From NCBI GenBank assembly GCA_021776755.1, contig JAJFFI010000379.1:1-5267 (forward strand): a DNA stretch of 5,267 nt, given 5' to 3'. The notes beneath the pieces are model-generated. The model was not told where the DNA came from. It saw nothing but the letters and a program-made list of their open reading frames with translations, and searched no databases. A program made the position numbers and the translations under genes. The DNA is from Alphaproteobacteria bacterium (GTDB lineage: Bacteria; Pseudomonadota; Alphaproteobacteria; JAJFFI01). This document shows, one piece after another, positions 1-4,700 of the stretch (the stretch's first letter is position 1; each line of letters opens with the position of its first letter).

Positions 1-2
1 TC

Positions 3-479
3 GATTTCGGCTGCATCCGGGTCTTCCCGCCGAGTTTCGTGAAGGGCGTGATCGACCTCTACCAGGCAATCCGCGACGGCAATGAAGAGCTCGCGGTCGA
101 GGCCTACCGCATCTGGGGTTTCGACCGTCTCGACAAGGAAACAATCGCGGTGCTGAACCAGTGGGCCGAGTTCGTCTACGCGCCGCTGTTGGAAGACCGC
201 ACCCGGGCGATCGAGGAGACCAACGCCGGCGTCTATGGCGCGGAGGTCGCCTCCAAGGTCCACCGCGATCTCCGCGAGATCGGCGGCGTCACCCCGCCCC
301 GCGAGTTCGTGCTGATGGACCGCGCCGCGATCGGCCTCGGCTCGGTGTTTCTCCACCTCAAGGCCGAGATCAACTGGCACCGCCTGTTCCACGACCTGAT
401 CGACGGCTTCGACCTCAAGGCGCTCGAAAAACGCCAGGCGACCGCGCTGAAGACAGCGAAGGTGCCGGCGGCCGACTGA
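3..479 (+). CDS. ABC1/AarF/UbiB-family atypical kinase, C-terminal part (5' end outside window)
   Basis: This is the last 158 codons of a protein kinase-like fold enzyme; the frame is open to the left edge, so the gene starts upstream. The visible part begins with DFGC, which matches the DFG metal-binding motif of ABC1/ADCK/UbiB proteins. It is followed by a helical C-lobe with the stretches EFVLMDRAAIGLGSVFLHL and AEINWHRLFHDLI, typical of the end of AarF-type proteins. The family comprises atypical kinases/ATPases; UbiB and ADCK3 members support ubiquinone biosynthesis, while other members have unknown targets. The N-terminal KxGQ motif and nucleotide-binding residues are not visible, so the subgroup cannot be set and no gene symbol is given. 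The gene ends with TGA and converges on the minus-strand Sel1 gene across 54 bp with no clear terminator. The GTG at 39 is internal, because conserved sequence precedes it. Confidence 0.85.
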   Translation, partial: DFGCIRVFPPSFVKGVIDLYQAIRDGNEELAVEAYRIWGFDRLDKETIAVLNQWAEFVYAPLLEDRTRAIEETNAGVYGAEVASKVHRDLREIGGVTPPREFVLMDRAAIGLGSVFLHLKAEINWHRLFHDLIDGFDLKALEKRQATALKTAKVPAAD

Positions 480-533
480 ACCGGCGGCATGGTTGATACG
501 GACAGGGATCAGCCATTTCGGGCCAATCCCCCA

Positions 534-1373
534 TTACTTTGCGAACTGCCGACGCAACTCTTTGAGCTTCTTTTTCGCCGCGTCGCCATCGATGTCCTTG
601 ATACCGTTTGCCTCAATCCATTCCTCTGCGCGCCGGGCGACTTCGGTCAAGGCCGGGGCATCGTAGGGAGAGTCGTACTTCCTGACGATTGCAGTGCTGG
701 GGCCGGCATTGAATTCCCCGGTGACCAGGACGCTGAGCAATGTCCATTTCAGAACCTCGATTCGGAAGTCCCGGGCCTGTGCCGCGTTTCCCCGATGATG
801 CGCATATCCGGCATCCAGCTCACGAATTTGCGCGAGGGAGTGAAAGGCCCCGGCATTCCTTTGTGCAGCAGCTTTCTCAAGCCAGGCGAGGCCCGTTTCA
901 TGTCCCGGTTGCCCAAGTCTGTTTGACATCGCCATCTGGGAGCCCAGCATGGTCTGACCAACGGCATTTCCGGCCTCAGCGGCAGCGGTCAATAGCTTTG
1001 TTGAGCGTTTGCGGTCCGCGTCCGTGACGCCATGTCCAACGACCAGCAAGATTCCCAACTGGGCCTGGGCCGGGACATGACCCTGATCAGCCGCGCGACC
1101 GAGCCAGCGGACCGCCTCCACTTTCTCACCGGATGTGTCGTCGGAGCCCGTCCATCGTCCCTGATAGGTGATACCCACGAGGTATTGCGCTTTCACGCTG
1201 CCGGACTTGGCATGCGGCAGGAGAATTGCCAGCGCACGGTCCTTGTCGCCGTTTTCAATCGCTGCCTCGCCGGCCGCTATGTCGGTGCCTGAACCGCAGC
1301 CGCCGAGCATGAGCAATGTGCCGAGGGCGAACACAAATACAAACCTGGGTCTACGCAACACCTTTTGGCTCAT
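534..1373 (-). CDS. Sel1-like repeat lipoprotein
   Basis: A 279-residue predicted lipoprotein. Residues 1-26 form a lipoprotein signal: a basic start (K4, R7, R8, R10), a hydrophobic core from about 11 to 23, and the lipobox LGGC with Cys26 as the lipidated residue. Residue +2 is Gly, so there is no Asp inner-membrane retention signal and outer-membrane sorting is likely. Residues from about 60 to 185 carry three to four Sel1-like (SLR) helix-turn-helix repeats, seen in phrases such as AVRWLGRAADQGH, LLTAAAEAGN and GLAWLEKAAAQRN, each followed by A-x-x-x-LG. SLR proteins are protein-protein interaction scaffolds. The ATG at 1373 is preceded by AAGGAG 6 nt upstream and gives a normal signal peptide. 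An in-frame ATG at 1397, with AAGGA 7 nt upstream, would add 8 residues. The longer frame from 1499 would overlap the preceding gene. It is probably cotranscribed with the gene ending at 1414. GC content is lower than in the flanks. Specific function unknown. Confidence 0.88.
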   Translation of the reverse strand: MSQKVLRRPRFVFVFALGTLLMLGGCGSGTDIAAGEAAIENGDKDRALAILLPHAKSGSVKAQYLVGITYQGRWTGSDDTSGEKVEAVRWLGRAADQGHVPAQAQLGILLVVGHGVTDADRKRSTKLLTAAAEAGNAVGQTMLGSQMAMSNRLGQPGHETGLAWLEKAAAQRNAGAFHSLAQIRELDAGYAHHRGNAAQARDFRIEVLKWTLLSVLVTGEFNAGPSTAIVRKYDSPYDAPALTEVARRAEEWIEANGIKDIDGDAAKKKLKELRRQFAK

Positions 1374-1413
1374 CAGTGTCTCCTTGCCGGGCACCATGCA
1401 AATTTCCTTAAGA
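1374..1413 (-). promoter_or_regulatory. Intra-operon gap with two Shine-Dalgarno candidates for the Sel1 gene
   Basis: The 40-bp gap between the two minus-strand genes contains AAGGAG (1380-1385 region), 6 nt before the ATG at 1373, and AAGGA, 7 nt before an alternative in-frame ATG at 1397. The first gives a normal-length lipoprotein signal peptide and is preferred. I see no terminator or promoter in the gap, which suits one transcript for both genes. Confidence 0.6.
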
Positions 1414-2145
1414 TTACCGCCGTCGACCTTTCCTGCGTCCAATAAGGCGGTCAAACGCTTCAATAGCCAGATCAAGGATCCGGACAATATCAGCGCCATC
1501 TGACGTCGAACCGGATGCAGGCGGCGCGCCGGCTCCCTGGCTTCCAGGCTGACTGGAGCGCGCTTTGCCTCTGGTCATGCTGGACCAGTCCTCAAGCCCA
1601 AGGGCGCGGACCCGATCCGGTGTCAGCCGGTACATTCCAGCATGTTTCGCCCTTAATTGCCTGTGCGATTTCGGATCCACCAATATCTCGGCGTTGCCAA
1701 ACCAATTGCCGTTTCGGTCCTTGCGCATGACCACGACAAAGCCTTCATCGGGTGCTGCCCCTGAGAGCGACGCACGACTATTTTTCTCATTGTCCAGCGG
1801 CAAGTCATGTGTCCGCCGGACAAGTGCCAGGTCATCCTTGATCACTGCTTTTGTCCCGCCGACCGTGAGCGGACGTGCGCCGGTCCTGGACAGGGGAAGA
1901 TACAAGCGGCCATCCGAATACCGCATAATCCTCGCAACATTCTTTGGCTGAGGCGGCGGAAGATTAGGTGGTGGCGGCGGATTCGATTGTGCGATTTCCG
2001 CATCCGGTTCCCTGCTGCCCACAGGCTTCGTTTTCGTGGCTATTTTTCCGGATATTTGCTCGCCGGTTGTTGACCCGCTACCGCTCAACTGCACCCGCAA
2101 CGCCGTCGCCGTCGGCCCGCCGTCACAAATCTGGCGGGCCAGCAC
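1414..2145 (-). CDS. Unrecognised protein with proline-rich linker; start uncertain
   Basis: I do not recognise this 243-codon frame. Residues 1-53 are polar, Gly/Ser/Thr-rich and without an obvious fold or signal peptide. Residues 55-67 are a proline linker (NPPPPPNLPPPQP). Residues 72-189 look like a folded domain, with DGRLYLPLSRTG, DEGFVVVMRKDRNGNWFG, AEILVDPKSH and YRLTPDRVRALGLEDW. Residues 190-217 are a Ser/Gly/Pro linker, and 218-235 a probable amphipathic helix ending in a basic tail (GRRKGRRR). The GTG at 2145 has no Shine-Dalgarno, and the frame stays open upstream to 2257, so the true start is unsure. An ATG at 1926 (residue 74) would give only the folded domain. The N-terminus could be the remnant of a longer protein. 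It lies 40 bp upstream of the Sel1 lipoprotein gene in the same orientation, and both share lower GC than the flanks. Linked function is inferred from position only. Confidence 0.6.
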   Translation of the reverse strand: MLARQICDGGPTATALRVQLSGSGSTTGEQISGKIATKTKPVGSREPDAEIAQSNPPPPPNLPPPQPKNVARIMRYSDGRLYLPLSRTGARPLTVGGTKAVIKDDLALVRRTHDLPLDNEKNSRASLSGAAPDEGFVVVMRKDRNGNWFGNAEILVDPKSHRQLRAKHAGMYRLTPDRVRALGLEDWSSMTRGKARSSQPGSQGAGAPPASGSTSDGADIVRILDLAIEAFDRLIGRRKGRRR

Positions 2146-2201
2146 CGAATGAGCGGCACCGGAATGATAAGCTTTGATAAGATTTCGCGCGGAATCGGAG
2201 A

Positions 2202-2218
2202 CCCGGCGGCAGGCCGGG
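2202..2218 (-). terminator. Possible transcription-stop hairpin after the arsR-AHSA1 operon
   Basis: CCCGGC (2202-2207) and GCCGGG (2213-2218) form a perfect 6-bp GC stem with a 5-nt loop, about 40 bp beyond the AHSA1 stop codon. No T-run follows on the minus strand, so it is not a standard intrinsic terminator. It could help pausing or protect the 3' end. Confidence 0.25.
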
Positions 2219-2220
2219 CG

Positions 2221-2256
2221 CGCAGGCGGGCGCGGAGGCGGGCGCGGAGGCGGGCG
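2221..2256. repeat. GC-rich 12-bp tandem repeat, three units
   Basis: Three consecutive 12-bp units run from 2221: CGCAGGCGGGCG, then two identical CGGAGGCGGGCG. A diverged fourth unit (GCAGGCCGGGCG) precedes at 2209-2220. The array abuts the AHSA1 stop codon (2257-2259). It is not in a supported coding sequence and looks like slippage-generated sequence. A regulatory role is not evident. Confidence 0.8.
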
Positions 2257-2691
2257 CTATTTCCGGTCGGCGACCTTGCCGGTGTCCAGCAGTTCGCCGA
2301 TCTGGGCTGCCTTGACCGCCCAGCCCTTGGTGTAACCCGCGATCATCTCCTCCGGCCGGTCGCCGGTGTGGCGGAGCTTGAGGCGGGTGCCGTTGCCCTC
2401 GGCGGCGAGATCGATCTCGACCCGGGTCGGCGCACCGAATTCCGGGCTGCCCCAGGACCAGACCATGCGGTGGGGCGGGCTGATCTCCAGCACCTCGCAG
2501 TCGATGGTGCCGGTCTCGCCGGCCTCGGTCTGGTAGCGGAAGACGAAAGCATGGCCGTGCTCCTGGCCGGGCTCGGGCGCAAAATCCGTGTCCATCAGCC
2601 AGGCGGCCAGCCCCTCGCGGGTGGCGATCGCGGCCCAGACCTTGTCGACCGGGTGGGGATAGAATTCGTCGAGCGAGATGTCGAGCTTCAT
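2257..2691 (-). CDS. AHSA1/SRPBCC (START-like) domain protein
   Basis: A 144-residue single-domain protein of normal length for the AHSA1/CalC branch of the SRPBCC superfamily, which forms a helix-grip fold with a deep hydrophobic ligand cavity. Visible family hallmarks are the N-terminal beta-strand and helix with HPVDKVWAAIATREGLAAWL (about residues 13-32), the FxPxxG-type loop near DFAPEPG, the central strands CEVLEISPPHRMVWSW, and the long C-terminal helix MIAGYTKGWAVKAAQIGELL. The ATG overlaps the arsR stop codon as ATGA (2688-2691), so translation is probably coupled. ArsR-AHSA1 operons are a recurrent bacterial arrangement, and the SRPBCC protein is usually assumed to bind or process a small hydrophobic ligand; the ligand is unknown here. 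It is cytoplasmic, with no signal peptide or membrane segment. GC content matches the host flanks. Confidence 0.9.
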   Translation of the reverse strand: MKLDISLDEFYPHPVDKVWAAIATREGLAAWLMDTDFAPEPGQEHGHAFVFRYQTEAGETGTIDCEVLEISPPHRMVWSWGSPEFGAPTRVEIDLAAEGNGTRLKLRHTGDRPEEMIAGYTKGWAVKAAQIGELLDTGKVADRK

Positions 2692-3044
2692 GATGTTTCG
2701 TCCAGGTAGTCGCCAAGGGTGTCGAGTTTTTCGGACCAGAACCGCCGGTACTGCGCGACCCAGGCGTCGACCTCGGCAAGCCGGGCGGCCCGGGCGGAGT
2801 AGATCCGCTGGCGGCCCGCCGCACGGCGCTCCACCAGCCCCGCCTCGCGGAGGATCTTGAGATGCTGCGAGACCGCGCCGAAGGTCACGTCGACCCGGTC
2901 GACAAGGGCCGCGACCGGTTGCTCGCCTTCGAGCAGCATGTCGAGCAGCGCCCGGCGGGTCGGGTCGGCAATGGCGGCAAACGGGTCGTTGCCCGTGCCG
3001 GAAGTCTTGCCGCGAGATTTGGGGGCGGGAGATGCGTTGGTCAT
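2688..3044 (-). CDS. ArsR/SmtB-family transcriptional repressor (non-metal type)
   Basis: A 118-residue winged-helix dimeric regulator. After a disordered N-terminus of about 20 residues comes DPTRRALLDMLLEGEQPVAAL (helices 1-3), then the DNA-recognition helix TFGAVSQHLKILREAGLV (54-71), the wing ERRAAGRQRIYSA (72-84), and a C-terminal helix with WVAQYRRFWSEKLDTLGDYL, typical of ArsR proteins paired with SRPBCC genes. There is no cysteine and only one histidine (in QHL), so the classic CxC metal-sensing site is absent; control by a small molecule, a partner or simple autorepression is more likely. The ATG at 3044 lies at the predicted transcription start and lacks a separate leader Shine-Dalgarno. 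The stop overlaps the AHSA1 start by 4 bp. The inverted repeat in its promoter is a plausible autoregulatory operator, and the divergent hydrolase may also be under its control. Confidence 0.93.
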   Translation of the reverse strand: MTNASPAPKSRGKTSGTGNDPFAAIADPTRRALLDMLLEGEQPVAALVDRVDVTFGAVSQHLKILREAGLVERRAAGRQRIYSARAARLAEVDAWVAQYRRFWSEKLDTLGDYLDETS

Positions 3045-3049
3045 GCGCC

Positions 3050-3079
3050 CTTATATTTTAGGTATTACTAAAATGTCAA
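3050..3079 (-). promoter_or_regulatory. Predicted promoter of the arsR-AHSA1 operon
   Basis: On the minus strand a perfect TTGACA -35 (3074-3079) is separated by 18 bp from TATAAG (3050-3055, 5/6 match to TATAAT); ATATAA with a 17-bp spacer is an alternative. Transcription would begin about 7 nt beyond the -10, at or next to the A of the arsR ATG at 3044, which predicts a leaderless mRNA. Confidence 0.65.
3055..3074. promoter_or_regulatory. Probable ArsR operator (20-bp inverted repeat)
   Basis: ATTTTAG (3055-3061) and CTAAAAT (3068-3074) are perfect inverted 7-mers around the 6-bp spacer GTATTA. The dyad fills the spacer between the -35 and -10 of arsR and touches both elements, so bound repressor would block polymerase. 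Size and AT-rich symmetry fit an ArsR-family dimer site. Binding is inferred from position and symmetry. Confidence 0.7.
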
Positions 3080-3122
3080 TGCCGGTTTCCCTTCCGCCGC
3101 TGCATCGGCTAGGAACGCGCCC

Positions 3123-4112
3123 ATGACGCAAAGCGACACGCCCACCCCCGGCCGCCCGGCAGTGCATCCGCAATCCCAAGCCGTGCTCGATTTCTTTGCC
3201 AAATCGAAACGGGAGCTCCATGAAATGCCGCCATCGATGGCGCGCTTCATGTTCGATCAGGCGATGGAGAAAGTGAACCTCGCGCCGCCCGAGGTCGCCG
3301 CGGTCGAGCCGCTCTCGATCCCGGGGCCTGGCGGCGACATCAGGGCGCGGCTCTACCGACCCGCCACCGCAGCACCCGGGGCGGCCCTGCCGCTGGTGAT
3401 CTTTTCTCACGGTGGCGGATATACGATCGGCAGCCTCAAGAGCCACGATCCTCAGTGCCGCTATCTGGCGAACGCCATTCCGGCGATCGTCGTCGCCCTC
3501 GACTACCGCCTTGCGCCCGACCATCCGTTCCCCGCCGCGGTCGAGGATGTCGATGCCGCCGTGCAGTGGCTCGCCGCCAACGCCCCGGCGCTCGGCGCGG
3601 TGCCGGAGCGGCTCGCGCTCGCGGGCGACAGCGCCGGCGGCAATCTCTCCGCCGTTGCCGCGCATCTGGCACACGACCGTGCCAATGATGATGGGGGAGA
3701 TGTTCCGGCGATCCGACAGCTTTGCCTGATCTATCCGAACACGGATCTCTTCGGCGACCACGCCTCGCACGCCCTGTTCGATGCCGATCTGGCGCTGACC
3801 CGCGAGGTCACCGACTGGTTCATCCAGTGCTATCTGCCGGACCCGGCGATGCGGACCGACCCTCGCTTCGCGCCGCTCCTGCGCGAAGACCTCTCGGCCC
3901 TGCCGCCGACCCACATCATCTTGGCCGAATTCGATCCGCTCCGCGATGAAGGGCTGGCCTATGCCGCACGTCTGAAGGACGCGGGCGTCCCGGTCACCGA
4001 GCGCACCTTTCCGGGCCAGGTTCACAACTTCCTGCTCTGGGGGGGATGGGTGGACGACGCCACCGCCGCCCTCGACGACGCCGCGGCAGTACTCCGCCGG
4101 GGGCTTGCGTGA
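3123..4112 (+). CDS. HSL-family (family IV) alpha/beta-hydrolase, esterase/lipase
   Basis: A 329-residue carboxylester hydrolase of the hormone-sensitive-lipase/Aes group. After an N-terminal helical cap (about 15-55) come the oxyanion-hole motif HGGGY (96-100), the conserved YRLAPDHPFPAA (128-139), the nucleophile elbow GDSAGG with Ser170, Asp271 in EFDPLRDEG, and His301 in GQVHNF. The catalytic triad Ser170-Asp271-His301 is therefore complete and the length is normal. It likely cleaves short- to medium-chain acyl esters; the physiological substrate is unknown. No signal peptide is seen, so it is cytoplasmic. The ATG at 3123 has AGGA 8 nt upstream. It diverges from arsR across 78 bp containing the probable ArsR operator, so co-regulation is plausible, though I found no convincing plus-strand promoter. 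It converges on rpsU. A family IV hydrolase acting on xenobiotic or lactone esters would fit a ligand-responsive cluster, but that is inference. Confidence 0.93.
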   Translation: MTQSDTPTPGRPAVHPQSQAVLDFFAKSKRELHEMPPSMARFMFDQAMEKVNLAPPEVAAVEPLSIPGPGGDIRARLYRPATAAPGAALPLVIFSHGGGYTIGSLKSHDPQCRYLANAIPAIVVALDYRLAPDHPFPAAVEDVDAAVQWLAANAPALGAVPERLALAGDSAGGNLSAVAAHLAHDRANDDGGDVPAIRQLCLIYPNTDLFGDHASHALFDADLALTREVTDWFIQCYLPDPAMRTDPRFAPLLREDLSALPPTHIILAEFDPLRDEGLAYAARLKDAGVPVTERTFPGQVHNFLLWGGWVDDATAALDDAAAVLRRGLA

Positions 4113-4114
4113 GC

Positions 4115-4133
4115 CCGGATGCCGGATGCCGGA
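4115..4133. repeat. 7-bp tandem repeat after the hydrolase stop
   Basis: CCGGATG occurs at 4115-4121 and 4122-4128 and is followed by a partial CCGGA (4129-4133), immediately downstream of the hydrolase stop. The last unit can pair imperfectly with CCGGCGT at 4151-4157 (7 bp including one G-U), leaving an 18-nt loop. No T-run follows, so terminator function is not supported. Confidence 0.6.
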
Positions 4134-4179
4134 CACACCAAAACCCGCGGCCGGCGTCATGCATGCCTGTCGGGCTTGT

Positions 4180-4217
4180 CCTGAAACTGAATGTGGGCCC
4201 TGAAACTGAATATGGGC
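4180..4217. repeat. 19-bp direct tandem repeat in the hydrolase-rpsU gap
   Basis: Two adjacent 19-bp copies, CCTGAAACTGAATGTGGGC (4180-4198) and CCTGAAACTGAATATGGGC (4199-4217), differ at one base. They lie in the 120-bp gap between the convergent hydrolase and rpsU genes. Inverted CGGGCT (4171-4176) and AGCCCG (4221-4226) flank the pair. The rest of the gap holds nothing recognisable. Confidence 0.85.
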
Positions 4218-4244
4218 GGGAGCCCGGAAGGCCTAGAAGCCTTC
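4214..4244 (-). terminator. Hairpins at the 3' end of rpsU
   Basis: On the minus strand GAAGGC/GCCTTC (4239-4244 with 4227-4232) pair around a 6-nt loop that contains the rpsU stop codon. Next comes a short GGGC-TCCC-GCCC stem (4214-4225). No T-run follows, so this is a candidate 3'-end structure or a factor-dependent stop rather than a classic intrinsic terminator. Confidence 0.35.
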
Positions 4245-4439
4245 ACGCTCCATGCGCTTGCGGGCGAGCTTGCGGGCGCGGCGGATGGCTTCGGCGCGCT
4301 CACGGGCCTTCTTCTCGGAAGGCTTTTCATAGCTCCGGCGGAGCTTCATCTCGCGGAAGATGCCTTCACGCTGCATCTTCTTCTTCAGGGCGCGGAGCGC
4401 CTGATCGACATTGTTGTCGCGTACGTGGACCTGAACCAG
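4233..4439 (-). CDS. rpsU: 30S ribosomal protein S21
   Basis: The 68-residue product is a clear S21: [18 protein letters not shown], then [20 protein letters not shown], then a highly basic helix ending in [15 protein letters not shown]21 is a small basic protein near the anti-Shine-Dalgarno end of 16S rRNA in the 30S subunit and helps translation initiation. The start needs care. The usual first residue of S21 aligns with Val (codon GTT) or the preceding Leu (codon CTG), and neither is ATG. GGAGG (4448-4452) lies 8 nt before CTG at 4439, so CTG is the best-placed start. An in-frame GTG at 4466 would add 9 residues (77 aa) but has no good ribosome site and would put the GGAGG inside the gene. 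The much longer open frame upstream is non-coding and antisense to def. The gene converges on the hydrolase and diverges from def. Confidence 0.93.
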   Translation of the reverse strand: MVQVHVRDNNVDQALRALKKKMQREGIFREMKLRRSYEKPSEKKARERAEAIRRARKLARKRMEREGF

Positions 4440-4447
4440 TTTTCCGT

Positions 4448-4452
4448 CCTCC
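4448..4452 (-). promoter_or_regulatory. Shine-Dalgarno GGAGG that decides the rpsU start
   Basis: GGAGG on the minus strand is a strong ribosome binding site 8 nt before an in-frame CTG (4437-4439) and 11 nt before GTT. No ATG, GTG or TTG lies at proper spacing. This supports initiation at CTG, with the product starting at the point where S21 homology begins. Confidence 0.65.
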
Positions 4453-4700
4453 AGTTTGCACAACACCCGGCCCGTCGAGCGGGCCCGGCGAATACGTTTC
4501 CGATTTCGGGCTTCAGGTTTCCCTGAGATCGCAGCCGGGAATGATGGCAAGGCCAAATTCCACCGGCGCGCAAAAGCCTCTCCAGTTCCCTCAGGATCCG
4601 GATAAACGGTGCATAACACAAGGGGCGGCGGGAAAAAAGCCCAAATGACGGCGGCAAGCCCCTCTTTACGGGCGGTCCCGGCGCGCTCATATTGCCAGAC
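4453..4700. other. Divergent rpsU-def intergenic region
   Basis: About 250 bp separate the divergent rpsU and def starts, with no supportable gene or tRNA. It must hold both promoters. For def, a weak pair TTTACG (4665-4670) and CATATT (4689-4694) with an 18-bp spacer would put the transcript start at or close to the ATG. For rpsU I found no convincing -35/-10 pair. A short TCAGG/CCTGA dyad sits at 4513-4526. Confidence 0.4.
4467..4488 (-). other. GC-rich hairpin in the rpsU 5' leader
   Basis: CCCG (4471-4474) pairs with CGGG (4480-4483) around a 5-nt loop. The stem extends through GG/CC and, past a single bulged C, CC/GG. It lies about 14 nt upstream of the rpsU Shine-Dalgarno and would be in the 5' untranslated RNA if CTG is the start. 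It may tune translation of rpsU; no known leader family is recognised. Confidence 0.45.

Larger units (their letters stand above)
2146..2256. other. Short intergenic stretch between the AHSA1 gene and the orphan gene
   Basis: This 111-bp gap separates two minus-strand genes. It holds a GC-rich 12-bp tandem repeat next to the AHSA1 stop, a short perfect hairpin (2202-2218), and an AT-richer part (2161-2187) with two copies of GATAAG around AAGCTT. On the minus strand the AT-rich part contains TATCAT, a 5/6 match to a -10, but no matching -35. A promoter for the orphan gene is therefore possible but not shown. Confidence 0.4.

Noticed and set aside
39..479. A complete 146-codon gene beginning with GTG at 39
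   Set aside because: Conserved kinase sequence including DFG lies in the same open frame before it, so the gene is a 5'-cut longer one.
489..926. Plus-strand frame of 145 codons opposite the Sel1 gene
   Set aside because: It shows no domain and lies antisense to a well-supported lipoprotein gene with SLR repeats.
1374..1499. N-terminal extension of the Sel1 gene from ATG at 1499
   Set aside because: It overlaps the preceding gene and would bury the lipoprotein signal; the ATG at 1373 has a strong ribosome site and a normal signal peptide.
2123..2824. Open 233-codon frame on the minus strand
   Set aside because: It is the out-of-frame shadow of the ArsR and AHSA1 genes, with an Arg/Pro/Gly-rich product typical of high-GC shadow frames.
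2688..3044. Metal- or arsenic-sensing function for the ArsR protein
   Set aside because: The protein has no cysteine and only one histidine, so the classic CxC ligand site is absent.
3046..3074. Plus-strand promoter for the hydrolase with TAAAAT at 3069-3074 as -10
   Set aside because: No acceptable -35 lies at the right distance, so it was not listed as a feature.
4541..4565. Sigma-54-like promoter for rpsU
   Set aside because: The GG and GC elements are 11 bp apart, not 10, and the rest of the consensus is poor.
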